The notes: generated by a model from the sequence alone, not told the origin. 64,000 nucleotides of DNA from Nicoliella lavandulae (GCF_037546185.1 NZ_JAWMWH010000001.1:1178001-1242000), one strand, 5' to 3'; counted from the stretch's first letter, positions 36,659-45,070 are shown. Program-made: numbers and translations.

Positions 36659-37566
36659 TGGCACAACAATTTACAATTACCGACCAAACTGGCCGCCTCG
36701 ATAAAGTATGCGCCGAATTAATGAAGTCGATCAGTCGCTCGCGGGCGAAAGAACTAATTCAAATCGGCAATATTTTAGTTAATCACCAGACAGTCAAACC
36801 TAAATACGAAGTTAAATCGGGTGACCAAATAGAAATATCGATGCCAGCACCCAAAAAGCTAGATTTAGTTGCAGAAAACATCCCACTATCAATCGTATAC
36901 GAAGACGATGATGTAATCGTTGTGAACAAACCCCAGGGGATGGTAGTGCATCCCGCCCCAGGCCATCCCGACCACACCTTAGTCAATGCGTTATTGTATC
37001 ATACGCCGCTATCGAACATTAACGGGACCTTGCGTCCTGGAATCGTCCATCGGATTGATAAGGACACATCTGGATTGTTGATGGTCGCTAAGAATAACAT
37101 GGCGCATGAGTCATTGTCCAAACAACTAAAGGACAAGACTAACGTGCGTAAGTACGTTGCATTAGTTCATGGCGTCATTAAAGATGACCAGGGCACGGTC
37201 GATGCGCCATTAGGCCGGGACAAAAAGGACCGGAAAAAACAAGCCATCGTGGCTGATGGGCGGCACGCAGTCACTCACTACCGGGTGTTAGAACGTTTCC
37301 TTAACTACACGCTAGTAGAATGTCAATTAGAGACCGGTCGGACCCATCAAATCAGAGTCCATATGAAATCCATCGGACATCCCATCGTAGGCGATCCATT
37401 ATATGGACCCCGCAAAACGATCAAGGGTGAAGGGCAGTTTTTACATGCTCAAGTCTTAGGATTTGTCCACCCTAGAACGGGAAAACAACTAACTTTTAGT
37501 GCCCCGGTGCCACCGATTTTTGAACAAACATTAAAACACCTGCGTCACAGTCAAGCTCGTTATTGA
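36658..37566 (+). CDS. rluD: RluD-family 23S rRNA pseudouridine synthase
   Basis: A 302-aa pseudouridine synthase with an N-terminal S4 RNA-binding domain (RLDKVCAELMKSISRSRAKE), a catalytic Asp in GIVHRIDKDTSGLLMVAK, and the RluA-class motif ETGRTHQIRVHMKSIGHPI. Equivalent to YlyB of Bacillus. Its stop overlaps the -35 of the following pyrR promoter. Confidence 0.95.
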   Translation: MAQQFTITDQTGRLDKVCAELMKSISRSRAKELIQIGNILVNHQTVKPKYEVKSGDQIEISMPAPKKLDLVAENIPLSIVYEDDDVIVVNKPQGMVVHPAPGHPDHTLVNALLYHTPLSNINGTLRPGIVHRIDKDTSGLLMVAKNNMAHESLSKQLKDKTNVRKYVALVHGVIKDDQGTVDAPLGRDKKDRKKQAIVADGRHAVTHYRVLERFLNYTLVECQLETGRTHQIRVHMKSIGHPIVGDPLYGPRKTIKGEGQFLHAQVLGFVHPRTGKQLTFSAPVPPIFEQTLKHLRHSQARY

Positions 37567-37591
37567 CAAATCAATCATATTCAAATATTCT
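37563..37591 (+). promoter_or_regulatory. Promoter of the pyrR-carA-carB unit
   Basis: A consensus TTGACA at 37563-37568, a 17-base spacer and TATTCT at 37586-37591. The -35 overlaps the rluD stop codon. It drives pyrR through a short leader hairpin. Confidence 0.7.
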
Positions 37592-37609
37592 GATAATATA
37601 TAACCACTG

Positions 37610-37652
37610 AAATGGTTGCTGGTTCGAGTGATCGAATAGGCAGCCATTTTTA
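37610..37652 (+). promoter_or_regulatory. Terminator-type leader hairpin before pyrR (candidate PyrR-controlled attenuator)
   Basis: AAATGGTTGC pairs with GCAGCCATTTTT, with an inner perfect stem TTCGA/TCGAA around GTGA. It is terminator-like and only about 20 bases after the transcription start, so there is no room for a separate antiterminator. PyrR normally binds stem-loops ending in a CNGNGA-like hexaloop; the loop here reads GAGTGA. I infer that PyrR may act directly on this hairpin. Confidence 0.5.
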
Positions 37653-37672
37653 TTAAAGAAAGGGAAATGAAC

Positions 37673-38209
37673 ATGGCAAAAGTAATTATTGATAAGATGG
37701 CAATGCAACGCGCCTTAACTCGAATTACGTACGAAATCATTGAAAAGAACAAGGGAATTGATAACTTAGTCATTATTGGGATCAAGACCCGTGGTATCTA
37801 CTTAGCAAAACGAATCGCGAATAGGCTACAAAAGTTAGAAAACGTTGAAATTCCGGTGGGCGCCTTAGATATTACCAAGTATCGTGATGACATCGAACAT
37901 GATAGTGATAAAGAAGAACCAACCGTTGTTGCCAGTGAAGACAACGTATCAGTTGAAAATAAAAACGTGATCTTAGTCGATGACGTATTATATACGGGAC
38001 GCACCATCAAAGCGGCTTTAAGTGCTATTTCTGAATTGGGGCGGCCGAACAGCATTCGCTTAGCCGTATTGGTCGATCGTGGTCATCGGGAACTACCAAT
38101 TCGGGCCGACTTTGTTGGGAAGAACATCCCTAGTTCTCAAAATGAAAAGATTCAAGTTTCAGTTCAAGAAATTGATAAACGGGATGCCGTTGAAATCATC
38201 AATAAATAA
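37673..38209 (+). CDS. pyrR: Bifunctional pyr operon regulator / uracil phosphoribosyltransferase PyrR
   Basis: RNA-binding attenuation protein that senses UMP and also has UPRTase activity (178 aa). ATG 37673 has AAAGG 9 bases upstream, against 3 bases for ATG 37667. The PRPP-binding loop NVILVDDVLYTGRTIKAALS and the RNA-contact region LAVLVDRGHRELPIRADFVGK are intact. It heads carA-carB. The usual pyrB, pyrC, pyrD and pyrF genes do not follow. Confidence 0.96.
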   Translation: MAKVIIDKMAMQRALTRITYEIIEKNKGIDNLVIIGIKTRGIYLAKRIANRLQKLENVEIPVGALDITKYRDDIEHDSDKEEPTVVASEDNVSVENKNVILVDDVLYTGRTIKAALSAISELGRPNSIRLAVLVDRGHRELPIRADFVGKNIPSSQNEKIQVSVQEIDKRDAVEIINK

Positions 38210-38235
38210 TTTCTGGACTGGATAGGAGCAAGAAA

Positions 38236-39309
38236 ATGACAAAACGTTATTTGATATTAGAAGATGGCTCGGCTTATCCTGGGGAAGCCTTTGGTGCCTT
38301 GGCGACCACAACTGGTGAAATTATCATTAATTCGAACATGATGGGTTATCAGGAATCAATCACTAATCCGATTTATCATAATCAGATCATTGTTTTTACC
38401 CAACCAACGATCGGTAACGTTGGAATTAATCATAAGAGCTATGAATCGATCATCACTAGCATCAAGGGAGTCATTACCAGGGAGTACTCAGATACCATTT
38501 TAAATCACCGCCACAAGCAATCCTTGGATACGTTCTTAAAGCAACATGAAATTCCCGGTATTTCTGGCATCGATACGCGTGAATTAGCCCATCGAATCAC
38601 TAAGCACGGAACCATGAAGGCCAGCATCGTTGACGTGGATGATGAACATGCTTTCGACCAGTTGAACGCTACGGTCTTAACTAATCAACAGGTCACTCAA
38701 GTGGCAACTCCCAAGCCATATCCCAATCCCGGCGATGGGTTCAACATTATTGTGATCGATTTTGGACTAAAGCAAGGCATCCTACGTAAATTAGATGAAC
38801 GGGGCTGTAACGTAGTCGTGGTGCCATGGGATACGACGGTGCAAACGATTCAAAGCTTAGATCCAGATGGTATCGTGATCTCAACGGGACCAGGGAATCC
38901 AGCTGATCTACCGAAGTCGATCATAAGTACGATTCAACAACTCCAAACTGAATTTCCGTTATTAGCGATTGGCCTTGGCCATGAACTATTTGCCCTGGCT
39001 AACCATGCGACCGTATATAAATTAGCTAACGAACACCATGGTAGTAATCATCCCGTTCGCAAGATCATCACGAATCAAGTCATCTATGTATCGCAAGCCC
39101 AAGGATATGCAGTCGATTATAAATCAATCAATCGCGATACATTGATCACGACGTACATCGACTTATATAATGGGACGGTTCAAGGATTAAGACACCGTGA
39201 CTACCCAGCGTTTTCAGTCCAATTTTCACCAGACGGGGAACCAGGGCCCACGGTAGCTGCTGATATATTCGATGAATTTCTAGAAAATATCGGATCACAA
39301 AGGAGGTAA
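38236..39309 (+). CDS. carA: CarA homologue (carbamoyl-phosphate synthase small chain) lacking the catalytic triad
   Basis: A 357-aa full-length homologue of the glutaminase subunit. The N-terminal domain (YLILEDGSAYPGEAFGA, GNVGIN, GISGIDTRELAHRI) and class I amidotransferase fold (IIVIDFGLKQGILRKLDERG, VISTGPGNP) are kept. The nucleophile loop, normally GICLGHQ, reads AIGLGHE: Cys is Gly246. The His/Glu motif, normally QYHPEASPGP, reads QFSPDGEPGP: Ser331 and Asp333. SQNHGYAV is SQAQGYAV. Hence it cannot hydrolyse glutamine by the known mechanism, yet the frame has no stops and the scaffold is conserved. It ends 6 bases before carB. Confidence 0.9.
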   Translation: MTKRYLILEDGSAYPGEAFGALATTTGEIIINSNMMGYQESITNPIYHNQIIVFTQPTIGNVGINHKSYESIITSIKGVITREYSDTILNHRHKQSLDTFLKQHEIPGISGIDTRELAHRITKHGTMKASIVDVDDEHAFDQLNATVLTNQQVTQVATPKPYPNPGDGFNIIVIDFGLKQGILRKLDERGCNVVVVPWDTTVQTIQSLDPDGIVISTGPGNPADLPKSIISTIQQLQTEFPLLAIGLGHELFALANHATVYKLANEHHGSNHPVRKIITNQVIYVSQAQGYAVDYKSINRDTLITTYIDLYNGTVQGLRHRDYPAFSVQFSPDGEPGPTVAADIFDEFLENIGSQRR

Positions 39310-39315
39310 GAGCAC

Positions 39316-41817
39316 ATGATCGACCCAAAGATCCATAAAGTCTTAATTATTGGTGGGGGCCCATCCAAAGTCGGCCAGGAAAATGAATTAGATGCTGCGG
39401 TCTTTCAAACAATCGTTAGTTTTAAACGCGCGGGCGTCAAAAGCATTGTTTTAGACAATAATCCATATTCAATTGCGACTACTGAGATTCAACCCGCTAG
39501 CGCATTCATTGAAGACATTAGCATTGATAATGTGGTTAAGATCATTCAAAGCGAACATCCCGATGCCATTTTACCCACATTAGGGGGCCCCAATGCAATC
39601 AGTATTTGTCAACAACTAGTGGAAATGCGTTTACTGGCGAAATATTCCGTTCAACTCTTAGGCCTCTCTAAAAACGCATTAAAGTTAGTTGGTAACCCAT
39701 TGCGTTTTAGTCAACTAATGAAGGAAGTCCAAGCGCCAATGATCTCATCTACGATCGTTCATTCCAATGCAGAAGCGTTATCCCTAGTAAAAACCGTTGG
39801 CTTTCCCATCATCGTCAAACCCGTCCGCTCTTCAATCAATAGTCGCCGGACCATTTGTAATAACTTTGATGATCTAGACATGGCATTGACCGAATCATTC
39901 GCGGATTCAACTTTGAATCGTTGTGTAATGGAAAAAAGCATCGTTGGGTATAAAGAGTTGAGCATTTTAGGGATGCGGGATCCGAATGGAACCAAAATGA
40001 TCATTAATGGGGTCGAAGACATCGATGCCGTTGGAATCCATTCGGGCGATTCGATCGCCGTCTCACCCATCCAAACCATTGCTGACTTTGTTTACCAACA
40101 CCTCCGTGAGGCGACCTTACGGATCATGGAACAACTAGAGATCGTAGGCGCCTGTGAAGTTAGCTTTGCGTTGAACCCCGATACCGACGACTACTTTGTC
40201 ACAAAGGTCAGTCCTAATTATAATCGGGGATTTGCTTTGGCTACGCTTGCGACTGGGTATCCATTGAACTATGTTGCCGCCCAGTTGGTCTTAGGGAATG
40301 GTTTTGCTGATATTAAATTGCCCCATGGATATGCTAAGTTAACTACGTTTATGGAACCATTAATGGATCGCATTATGATTCGAATCCCATTGTGGCCATA
40401 CGATAGTCTCAAGAACGTGGATCAACATCTCGATCAGTCAATGAAATCAATCGGTTCAGCCGTTGGGATTGGCCGTACGGTAGAAGAAGCCATCTTAAAG
40501 GCCATGCGTAGTTCACAGTTCAACCCCCGCGACGTGTTACCCAACATGGAAGAACTTAGTGACGATGAATTGATCAGCCAGTTGATCCATCCCAAGGCTA
40601 GCCGCATCTTAGTGTTAATCGAAGCACTAAGACGCCACTACCCCGTCGAAGATTTATCAGAGTTAACCAAAATCGATCCATTTTACTTTAAACGCTTACA
40701 GAAGTTGTTGGCCGTTGAGAACCTAATATTGCGCGAACCACTAACGGAACACTCATTAAAGATCGCCCATCAAAATGGGTTCGGTGATGGGATGTTAGCG
40801 GCGACTTGGCAAACTGACCTAGATAAATTAAGATACTTTGCTAAGGTCAACCACAGCATCCCCACCTTTAAAATGATCGAGCCATCGGCAGGCGAAGAAC
40901 TCCCAGACATTAGATCGTTCTACAGTAGCTTTGAACGGGAAAATGAATCAACTAGATTATCTGATCACTCAGCCTTAGTCATTGGTCGGGGTGGTAATCG
41001 ACTCGGCCCTAACTCGGCAGCTGATTACTATACGTCCGAAGTGTTAATTCAAATGCATCGGTTGGGATATAAAACGATCCTATTGAATAATAATCCGAAC
41101 TCGGTCTCCCTTAGTCCCCAGTTAAGTGATAAACAATACATTGAGCCGATTCAAATTGGGGCCATCTTAAATATTGCTGAAGTGGAGAAACCATCGATCG
41201 TTGTGGTGCCAGGAAATCGACACTATTTGGTCCGCCAACTCAAACAATATCCGGAATTAAAGGTCGTTGTTTTACCACCTGATCAAGAAACCGGTGTTAC
41301 CTTACCGCAAAAAACTAGCTTTGCGTTGAACTTCTTTGTCACCAAACAACAAAGTCGCTTCATTAACGCCGTTAAATTAGCGTCGGGCAAGAACCACGAA
41401 TTAAAGGATATTTCACATTTAGGCTATCCATATGATATTGACGATGCTAAGCTAGCACCATTGATCGAAGATGCCAAAGATTTGATTGGGAACTCATATT
41501 GGAAGGGTTTAGTCCAAATCTTAGTCTTAGAAGATCAGGGGCTCTTTAAAGTCGTTGGAATCAGACCCGTTCGCATTATCGAAACCATATTCTTGAATCG
41601 AATCACTAATATCAACTGGATCAAAATGTTAGTTAAGCTATATACGAATCAGCTTAGTTCCGATGATTTGGACAAAACGTTCCGCGAATTATCATTGATC
41701 CCATACGCTGAAATGACCCCCACGTTCCCATTTTCAGATTTAAAGATTGACCAAAAGGTAGGCAAGACCAACCAAGAAGTCGGTGCGGTCATTACATTTA
41801 ATCCTGATGAACAATAA
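39316..41817 (+). CDS. carB: CarB homologue (carbamoyl-phosphate synthase large chain), shortened and catalytically degenerate
   Basis: 833 aa against about 1,060 for normal CarB. Recognisable: first pre-ATP-grasp (VLIIGGGPSKVGQENELDAA), first ATP-grasp (EKSIVGYKEL, DAVGIHSGDSIAVSPIQT), oligomerisation region and second pre-ATP-grasp (ENESTRLSDHSALVIGRGGN). The Gly-rich loop is replaced by PVRSSINSRR (169-178). The first-site metal ligands Gln-Glu-Asn become Ser283, Lys297, Ser299. Most of the second ATP-grasp is missing; its end has Gly and Arg where Glu and Asn bind metal. The C-terminal allosteric domain is absent. GGAGG SD at 39301-39305. Intact frame, probably no synthase activity. Confidence 0.88.
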   Translation: MIDPKIHKVLIIGGGPSKVGQENELDAAVFQTIVSFKRAGVKSIVLDNNPYSIATTEIQPASAFIEDISIDNVVKIIQSEHPDAILPTLGGPNAISICQQLVEMRLLAKYSVQLLGLSKNALKLVGNPLRFSQLMKEVQAPMISSTIVHSNAEALSLVKTVGFPIIVKPVRSSINSRRTICNNFDDLDMALTESFADSTLNRCVMEKSIVGYKELSILGMRDPNGTKMIINGVEDIDAVGIHSGDSIAVSPIQTIADFVYQHLREATLRIMEQLEIVGACEVSFALNPDTDDYFVTKVSPNYNRGFALATLATGYPLNYVAAQLVLGNGFADIKLPHGYAKLTTFMEPLMDRIMIRIPLWPYDSLKNVDQHLDQSMKSIGSAVGIGRTVEEAILKAMRSSQFNPRDVLPNMEELSDDELISQLIHPKASRILVLIEALRRHYPVEDLSELTKIDPFYFKRLQKLLAVENLILREPLTEHSLKIAHQNGFGDGMLAATWQTDLDKLRYFAKVNHSIPTFKMIEPSAGEELPDIRSFYSSFERENESTRLSDHSALVIGRGGNRLGPNSAADYYTSEVLIQMHRLGYKTILLNNNPNSVSLSPQLSDKQYIEPIQIGAILNIAEVEKPSIVVVPGNRHYLVRQLKQYPELKVVVLPPDQETGVTLPQKTSFALNFFVTKQQSRFINAVKLASGKNHELKDISHLGYPYDIDDAKLAPLIEDAKDLIGNSYWKGLVQILVLEDQGLFKVVGIRPVRIIETIFLNRITNINWIKMLVKLYTNQLSSDDLDKTFRELSLIPYAEMTPTFPFSDLKIDQKVGKTNQEVGAVITFNPDEQ

Positions 41818-41834
41818 AATAAATGGCAAAAAAT

Positions 41835-41894
41835 AAAAAACAATCCTATAAGCATCAAGCTTAAACTAGTGCTTAATTTATAGGGTTGTTTTTT
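41835..41894. terminator. Bidirectional terminator between carB and the ROK kinase gene
   Basis: AAAAAACAATCCTATAA pairs with TTATAGGGTTGTTTTTT (G:T wobbles) with a further inner AAGCA/TGCTT pairing. A and T runs flank both sides. Confidence 0.8.
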
Positions 41895-41922
41895 ATAATC
41901 CAATTTTTAATTTTTATGAATA

Positions 41923-42798
41923 TTAAACGTTCACAAAACGCTTAGCTAAAATAAAGTTGCCAATAGTTGCAGAGTTATTGTCTACTGCACAAGACTTAGT
42001 TATTAAATCATTTAAATTAGTAGTATCTACATAATCACTTATTAAATCAACGTATTGTTTTTTAATATTTTTAATCAATTGATCATTTACTACACTACCA
42101 CCAAGTATAATTTTTTTGGGATGAATAATTAAATTAATTGAAACTACTGATTGTGCTAAGTAGTATGCAATTCGATTCCAAATGGGGCTATTCATGGATA
42201 GCTGTTCTCCTGGAATATTAGTTCGAGCCTTTAATGATGGTCCAGATGCCATTCCTTCTAAGCATCCATCGTGAAACGGACAAACGCCATGAAAACTTTT
42301 GTCGTCTGAATGCTTAACCACTCTAATATGTCCAATCTCTGGATGCTCACCCAATCCAAAAATATGATTATTGTAAATAATTCCTGCTCCAATTCCAGTT
42401 CCGATAGTTAAGTAGACTAGTGAACTTACCTTGATTTCCGATTGTTGTAACAAGAATTGCTCACCAACAGCTGAACCATTAACATCCGTAGTAATAAAAA
42501 CTGGGACATTAAGTGATTCTTTAATTTTTTTCAGTATATTAACATTTTCCCAAATCAATTTAGGTGTTTTCAAAATACTTCCAAAATGAGAACTATTCAA
42601 ATCTAAATCTAAAGGCCCAAAGCTAGCAATGCTGATCGAATTGATATTTTTAAATTGTTTAAAATATTTAATTACTTTACTCAAGGTTGATTTAGGGGTT
42701 GTAGTTTCAATTCGAATTTGATCTAGAATAGTTAATTTCTCATCACCAACAGAACAAATAAATTTGGTTCCACCTGCTTCAATGCTTCCTAGTAACAT
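41923..42798 (-). CDS. ROK-family sugar kinase, fructokinase-like
   Basis: A 291-aa ROK kinase. ATP site LLGSIEAGGTKFICSVGD, TIGTGIGAGIIYNN, catalytic/zinc motif EIGHIRVVKH followed by GVCPFHDGCLEGMASGPSLK (His-Cys-His-Cys zinc cluster). This arrangement is typical of ROK fructokinases (ScrK), phosphorylating fructose or a related hexose. It is the last gene after aroF-aroB, 5 bases after the aroB stop; a link to the shikimate route is not obvious. Its AT-rich codon use matches aroB and aroF and differs from carB. Confidence 0.88.
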   Translation of the reverse strand: MLLGSIEAGGTKFICSVGDEKLTILDQIRIETTTPKSTLSKVIKYFKQFKNINSISIASFGPLDLDLNSSHFGSILKTPKLIWENVNILKKIKESLNVPVFITTDVNGSAVGEQFLLQQSEIKVSSLVYLTIGTGIGAGIIYNNHIFGLGEHPEIGHIRVVKHSDDKSFHGVCPFHDGCLEGMASGPSLKARTNIPGEQLSMNSPIWNRIAYYLAQSVVSINLIIHPKKIILGGSVVNDQLIKNIKKQYVDLISDYVDTTNLNDLITKSCAVDNNSATIGNFILAKRFVNV

Positions 42799-42803
42799 TA
42801 TAA

Positions 42804-43871
42804 TCAGCTCTTTTCATTCAACATTAAATTAAGTTCATCAATTGATACTTTCTTAATAACTGCTTTGCCAATTTCAGATAAATAAATTATGTTTAAATAA
42901 CCATTATGATTCTTTTTGTCATTCTTAATTTTATTAATTAAATCAGGGGATGTTAATAAATCTGAAGTAATCGGTAAACCAACGTTACTCAAGCGCTTAG
43001 ATAACTGATCAACTACTTTTGCTTTGTCCTTTGGGTTTGAAAACAGTTCACTGATTTTAATAAGTCCAATCGAAACTGCTTCACCATGCATCAAGTCACC
43101 ATTACTAAGTTCTTCAACGCCATGCCCAATAGTATGCCCCAGATTTAAAATTTGCCGTATTCCAGATTCTTTTTCGTCATTCATTACAATATTAGCCTTA
43201 AAGGTGATTGAGAAGTGAATTAGTTGATCTGCATTATTAATAATATCATTATATGAATTAACACCACTTACTAGTCTCCAAAATTTACCTCCCGCTAATG
43301 CAGCACATTTAACAGTTTCAGCGTATCCTTCAACTAAGTTTCTAACTGTAAGTGTATTTAACGTATTTGGATCAATAATTACCATTTTAGGTTGATGAAA
43401 ACTACCAATAATATTTTTAATATGATTTAAATCAACAGCTGTTTTACCACCAACTGAACTATCAACTTGTGACAAAAAGGAAGTTGGAATTTGAATTAAG
43501 TCGATTCCACGCATGTAAGTTGCTGATATAAATCCAGCAAGATCACCAACTACACCGCCACCAAGAGCGATTACTCCATCGCTTCTATTAAATTTTTCAT
43601 TTGCCATCTCATTAGTGATTAGCTCAAGATTAGTTAGTGATTTTGATTTTTCCCCATGCTCAATGGTACTTACAAAAACCTTAAATCCTTTGTTTAATAA
43701 ACTCTTTTTAACTATATCTAAATAAATGGGATTAACATTGTCATCAGTAATAATTTTTATTTTACGGTAGTTCCATACCAAACTAATTAGTTTGGCAACA
43801 TTTTTAATGGCCCCACGTTGGATTATAACTGGATATTCTTCATTAGCAGTTCTTATCTTAATTGTTTCCAT
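42804..43871 (-). CDS. aroB: 3-dehydroquinate synthase
   Basis: Second shikimate-pathway enzyme, NAD- and metal-dependent cyclisation of DAHP (355 aa). ATG 43871 (METIKIRTANEEYPV) has GGAGG 7 bases upstream; the ATG two codons earlier is too close to it. Motifs: GVIALGGGVVGDLAGFISAT, QVDSSVGGKTAVDLNHIKNI, FHQPKMVIIDPNTL and the metal-binding ILNLGHTIGHGVEEL. It starts a few bases after the aroF stop (TGATAATG), so translation is coupled. Confidence 0.94.
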   Translation of the reverse strand: METIKIRTANEEYPVIIQRGAIKNVAKLISLVWNYRKIKIITDDNVNPIYLDIVKKSLLNKGFKVFVSTIEHGEKSKSLTNLELITNEMANEKFNRSDGVIALGGGVVGDLAGFISATYMRGIDLIQIPTSFLSQVDSSVGGKTAVDLNHIKNIIGSFHQPKMVIIDPNTLNTLTVRNLVEGYAETVKCAALAGGKFWRLVSGVNSYNDIINNADQLIHFSITFKANIVMNDEKESGIRQILNLGHTIGHGVEELSNGDLMHGEAVSIGLIKISELFSNPKDKAKVVDQLSKRLSNVGLPITSDLLTSPDLINKIKNDKKNHNGYLNIIYLSEIGKAVIKKVSIDELNLMLNEKS

Positions 43872-43873
43872 TA

Positions 43874-44860
43874 TCATCCCTCCACAATGTTTTTAATCGC
43901 ACGTGCTTTATTGCATGTAGTTAACAGTTGTTTAGGTGATAGTGCCTGTGCCCCATCTGATAGGGCATGATCTGGATCATCATGAATTTCAATGATCAAA
44001 CCATCGGCACCAGCTGCGGTTCCAGCCAATGCTTCTGGAACCACTAATTCTGTGTGGCCAGCTGCATGACTTGGATCAATAATAACAGGGTATGGAGTAA
44101 GTGATTGTAAAACCGGAACTGCACCAACGTCTAAAGTATTACGAGTGTACTTATTATCAAATGTTCTAATGCCACGTTCAGCTAATATAATTTTATGATT
44201 ACCCTCAGAGGCAACATATTCAGCAGCATTTAATAAATCATCAATCGTTGCAGCCAAACCTCGTTTAATCATTACTGGTTTATTAGTCTTACCAACAGCT
44301 TTTAATAATGAAAAATTTTGCATATTGCGAGCGCCAATTTGAAAAATATCAGTATATTTTTCGACCATATGAACGTGGGTCTCATCCATAACTTCAGTAA
44401 TTACATCCATATCTAAAGCATCCGCAGCCTGCTTTAAAAATATTAATCCTTCTTCGCCCAACCCTTGAAAAGAGTAGGGTGAAGTTCTTGGTTTGAAAGC
44501 ACCACCACGAAGAACTGTAGCACCAGCATTTTTAGCTGCTTGGGCCATCTTCATTACATGCACTTTAGATTCAACAGAACATGGACCCGCCATGATAGTA
44601 AAATTATTGTTACTAATAATACTATGCTTAGTTTTAATGACTATTGATTCTGGGTGAAATAAGCGACTGCTTTGGACTGCCTTAGGATGTCTTTCAGTTA
44701 TACTTACTGTTGATGCTAGTTCTTTGTCAGTTAAATCTGATAATGTAATTCCATTAATCGCTAATCGTTCTCCGTTTTGAAATATATCGGTTTTATTTTT
44801 AAATCTTTTAGTTAGTTCAGTAATCATTGGTTCATCTTTTGAATTAAATAAAATAATCAT
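43874..44860 (-). CDS. aroF: DAHP synthase, AroF/type I-beta
   Basis: 3-deoxy-D-arabino-heptulosonate 7-phosphate synthase, committing step of aromatic biosynthesis (328 aa). The N-terminal about 75 residues form the ferredoxin-like regulatory extension of Thermotoga-type enzymes. The barrel has NFTIMAGPCSVESKVHV, LRGGAFKPRTSPYSFQGLG, QIGARNMQNFSLL and PVIIDPSHAAGHTELV. The SD GGAG is 9 bases before ATG 44860. First gene of aroF-aroB-ROK; its long structured leader is separated from the presumed promoter by an IS element. Confidence 0.95.
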   Translation of the reverse strand: MIILFNSKDEPMITELTKRFKNKTDIFQNGERLAINGITLSDLTDKELASTVSITERHPKAVQSSRLFHPESIVIKTKHSIISNNNFTIMAGPCSVESKVHVMKMAQAAKNAGATVLRGGAFKPRTSPYSFQGLGEEGLIFLKQAADALDMDVITEVMDETHVHMVEKYTDIFQIGARNMQNFSLLKAVGKTNKPVMIKRGLAATIDDLLNAAEYVASEGNHKIILAERGIRTFDNKYTRNTLDVGAVPVLQSLTPYPVIIDPSHAAGHTELVVPEALAGTAAGADGLIIEIHDDPDHALSDGAQALSPKQLLTTCNKARAIKNIVEG

Positions 44861-44881
44861 GGTAAAAGTCTCCTGTCTTTA

Positions 44882-45060
44882 ATCGATTATAAACAAAATA
44901 CCCCCTGTAATGGTTTATACCACTACAGGGGGTCAAATAATCGATCCGCAATGGTATAAACCATGTGCGTGACCGAAGTGACATGTTAATAGCTTTTGGC
45001 CACACGAAATGGAGTGGTGCTCCATCTCATGTGAGATTGAACATCACTTACCAAAAGCTA
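44882..45060 (-). promoter_or_regulatory. Structured leader RNA of the aroF operon, attenuator-like
   Basis: On the minus strand: TAGCTTTTGG (45060-45051) pairs with CCAAAAGCTA (44999-44990), enclosing two hairpins (ATCTCA/TGAGAT and TGGAG/CTCCA). Downstream, ACCCCCTGTA/TACAGGGGGT (44900-44909, 44924-44933) forms a GC-rich hairpin inside an outer stem ATCGATTAT/ATAATCGAT. The element at 44953-44964 is exactly complementary (12 bases) to 44910-44921 in the hairpin loop, allowing an alternative fold. No T-box signature (GGTGG) is present. I infer transcriptional control of aroF. Confidence 0.6.
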
Positions 45061-45070
45061 TAATTGCACT

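Noticed and set aside
41923..44860. DAHP synthase, dehydroquinate synthase and ROK kinase as an aminoshikimate (kanosamine-type) antibiotic cluster
   Set aside because: AroB has ordinary dehydroquinate synthase motifs, the kinase has the fructokinase zinc signature, and no aminotransferase or oxidoreductase partner is present.
44882..45060. T-box before aroF
   Set aside because: The obligatory GGTGG/ACCGCG-type antiterminator sequence is absent.
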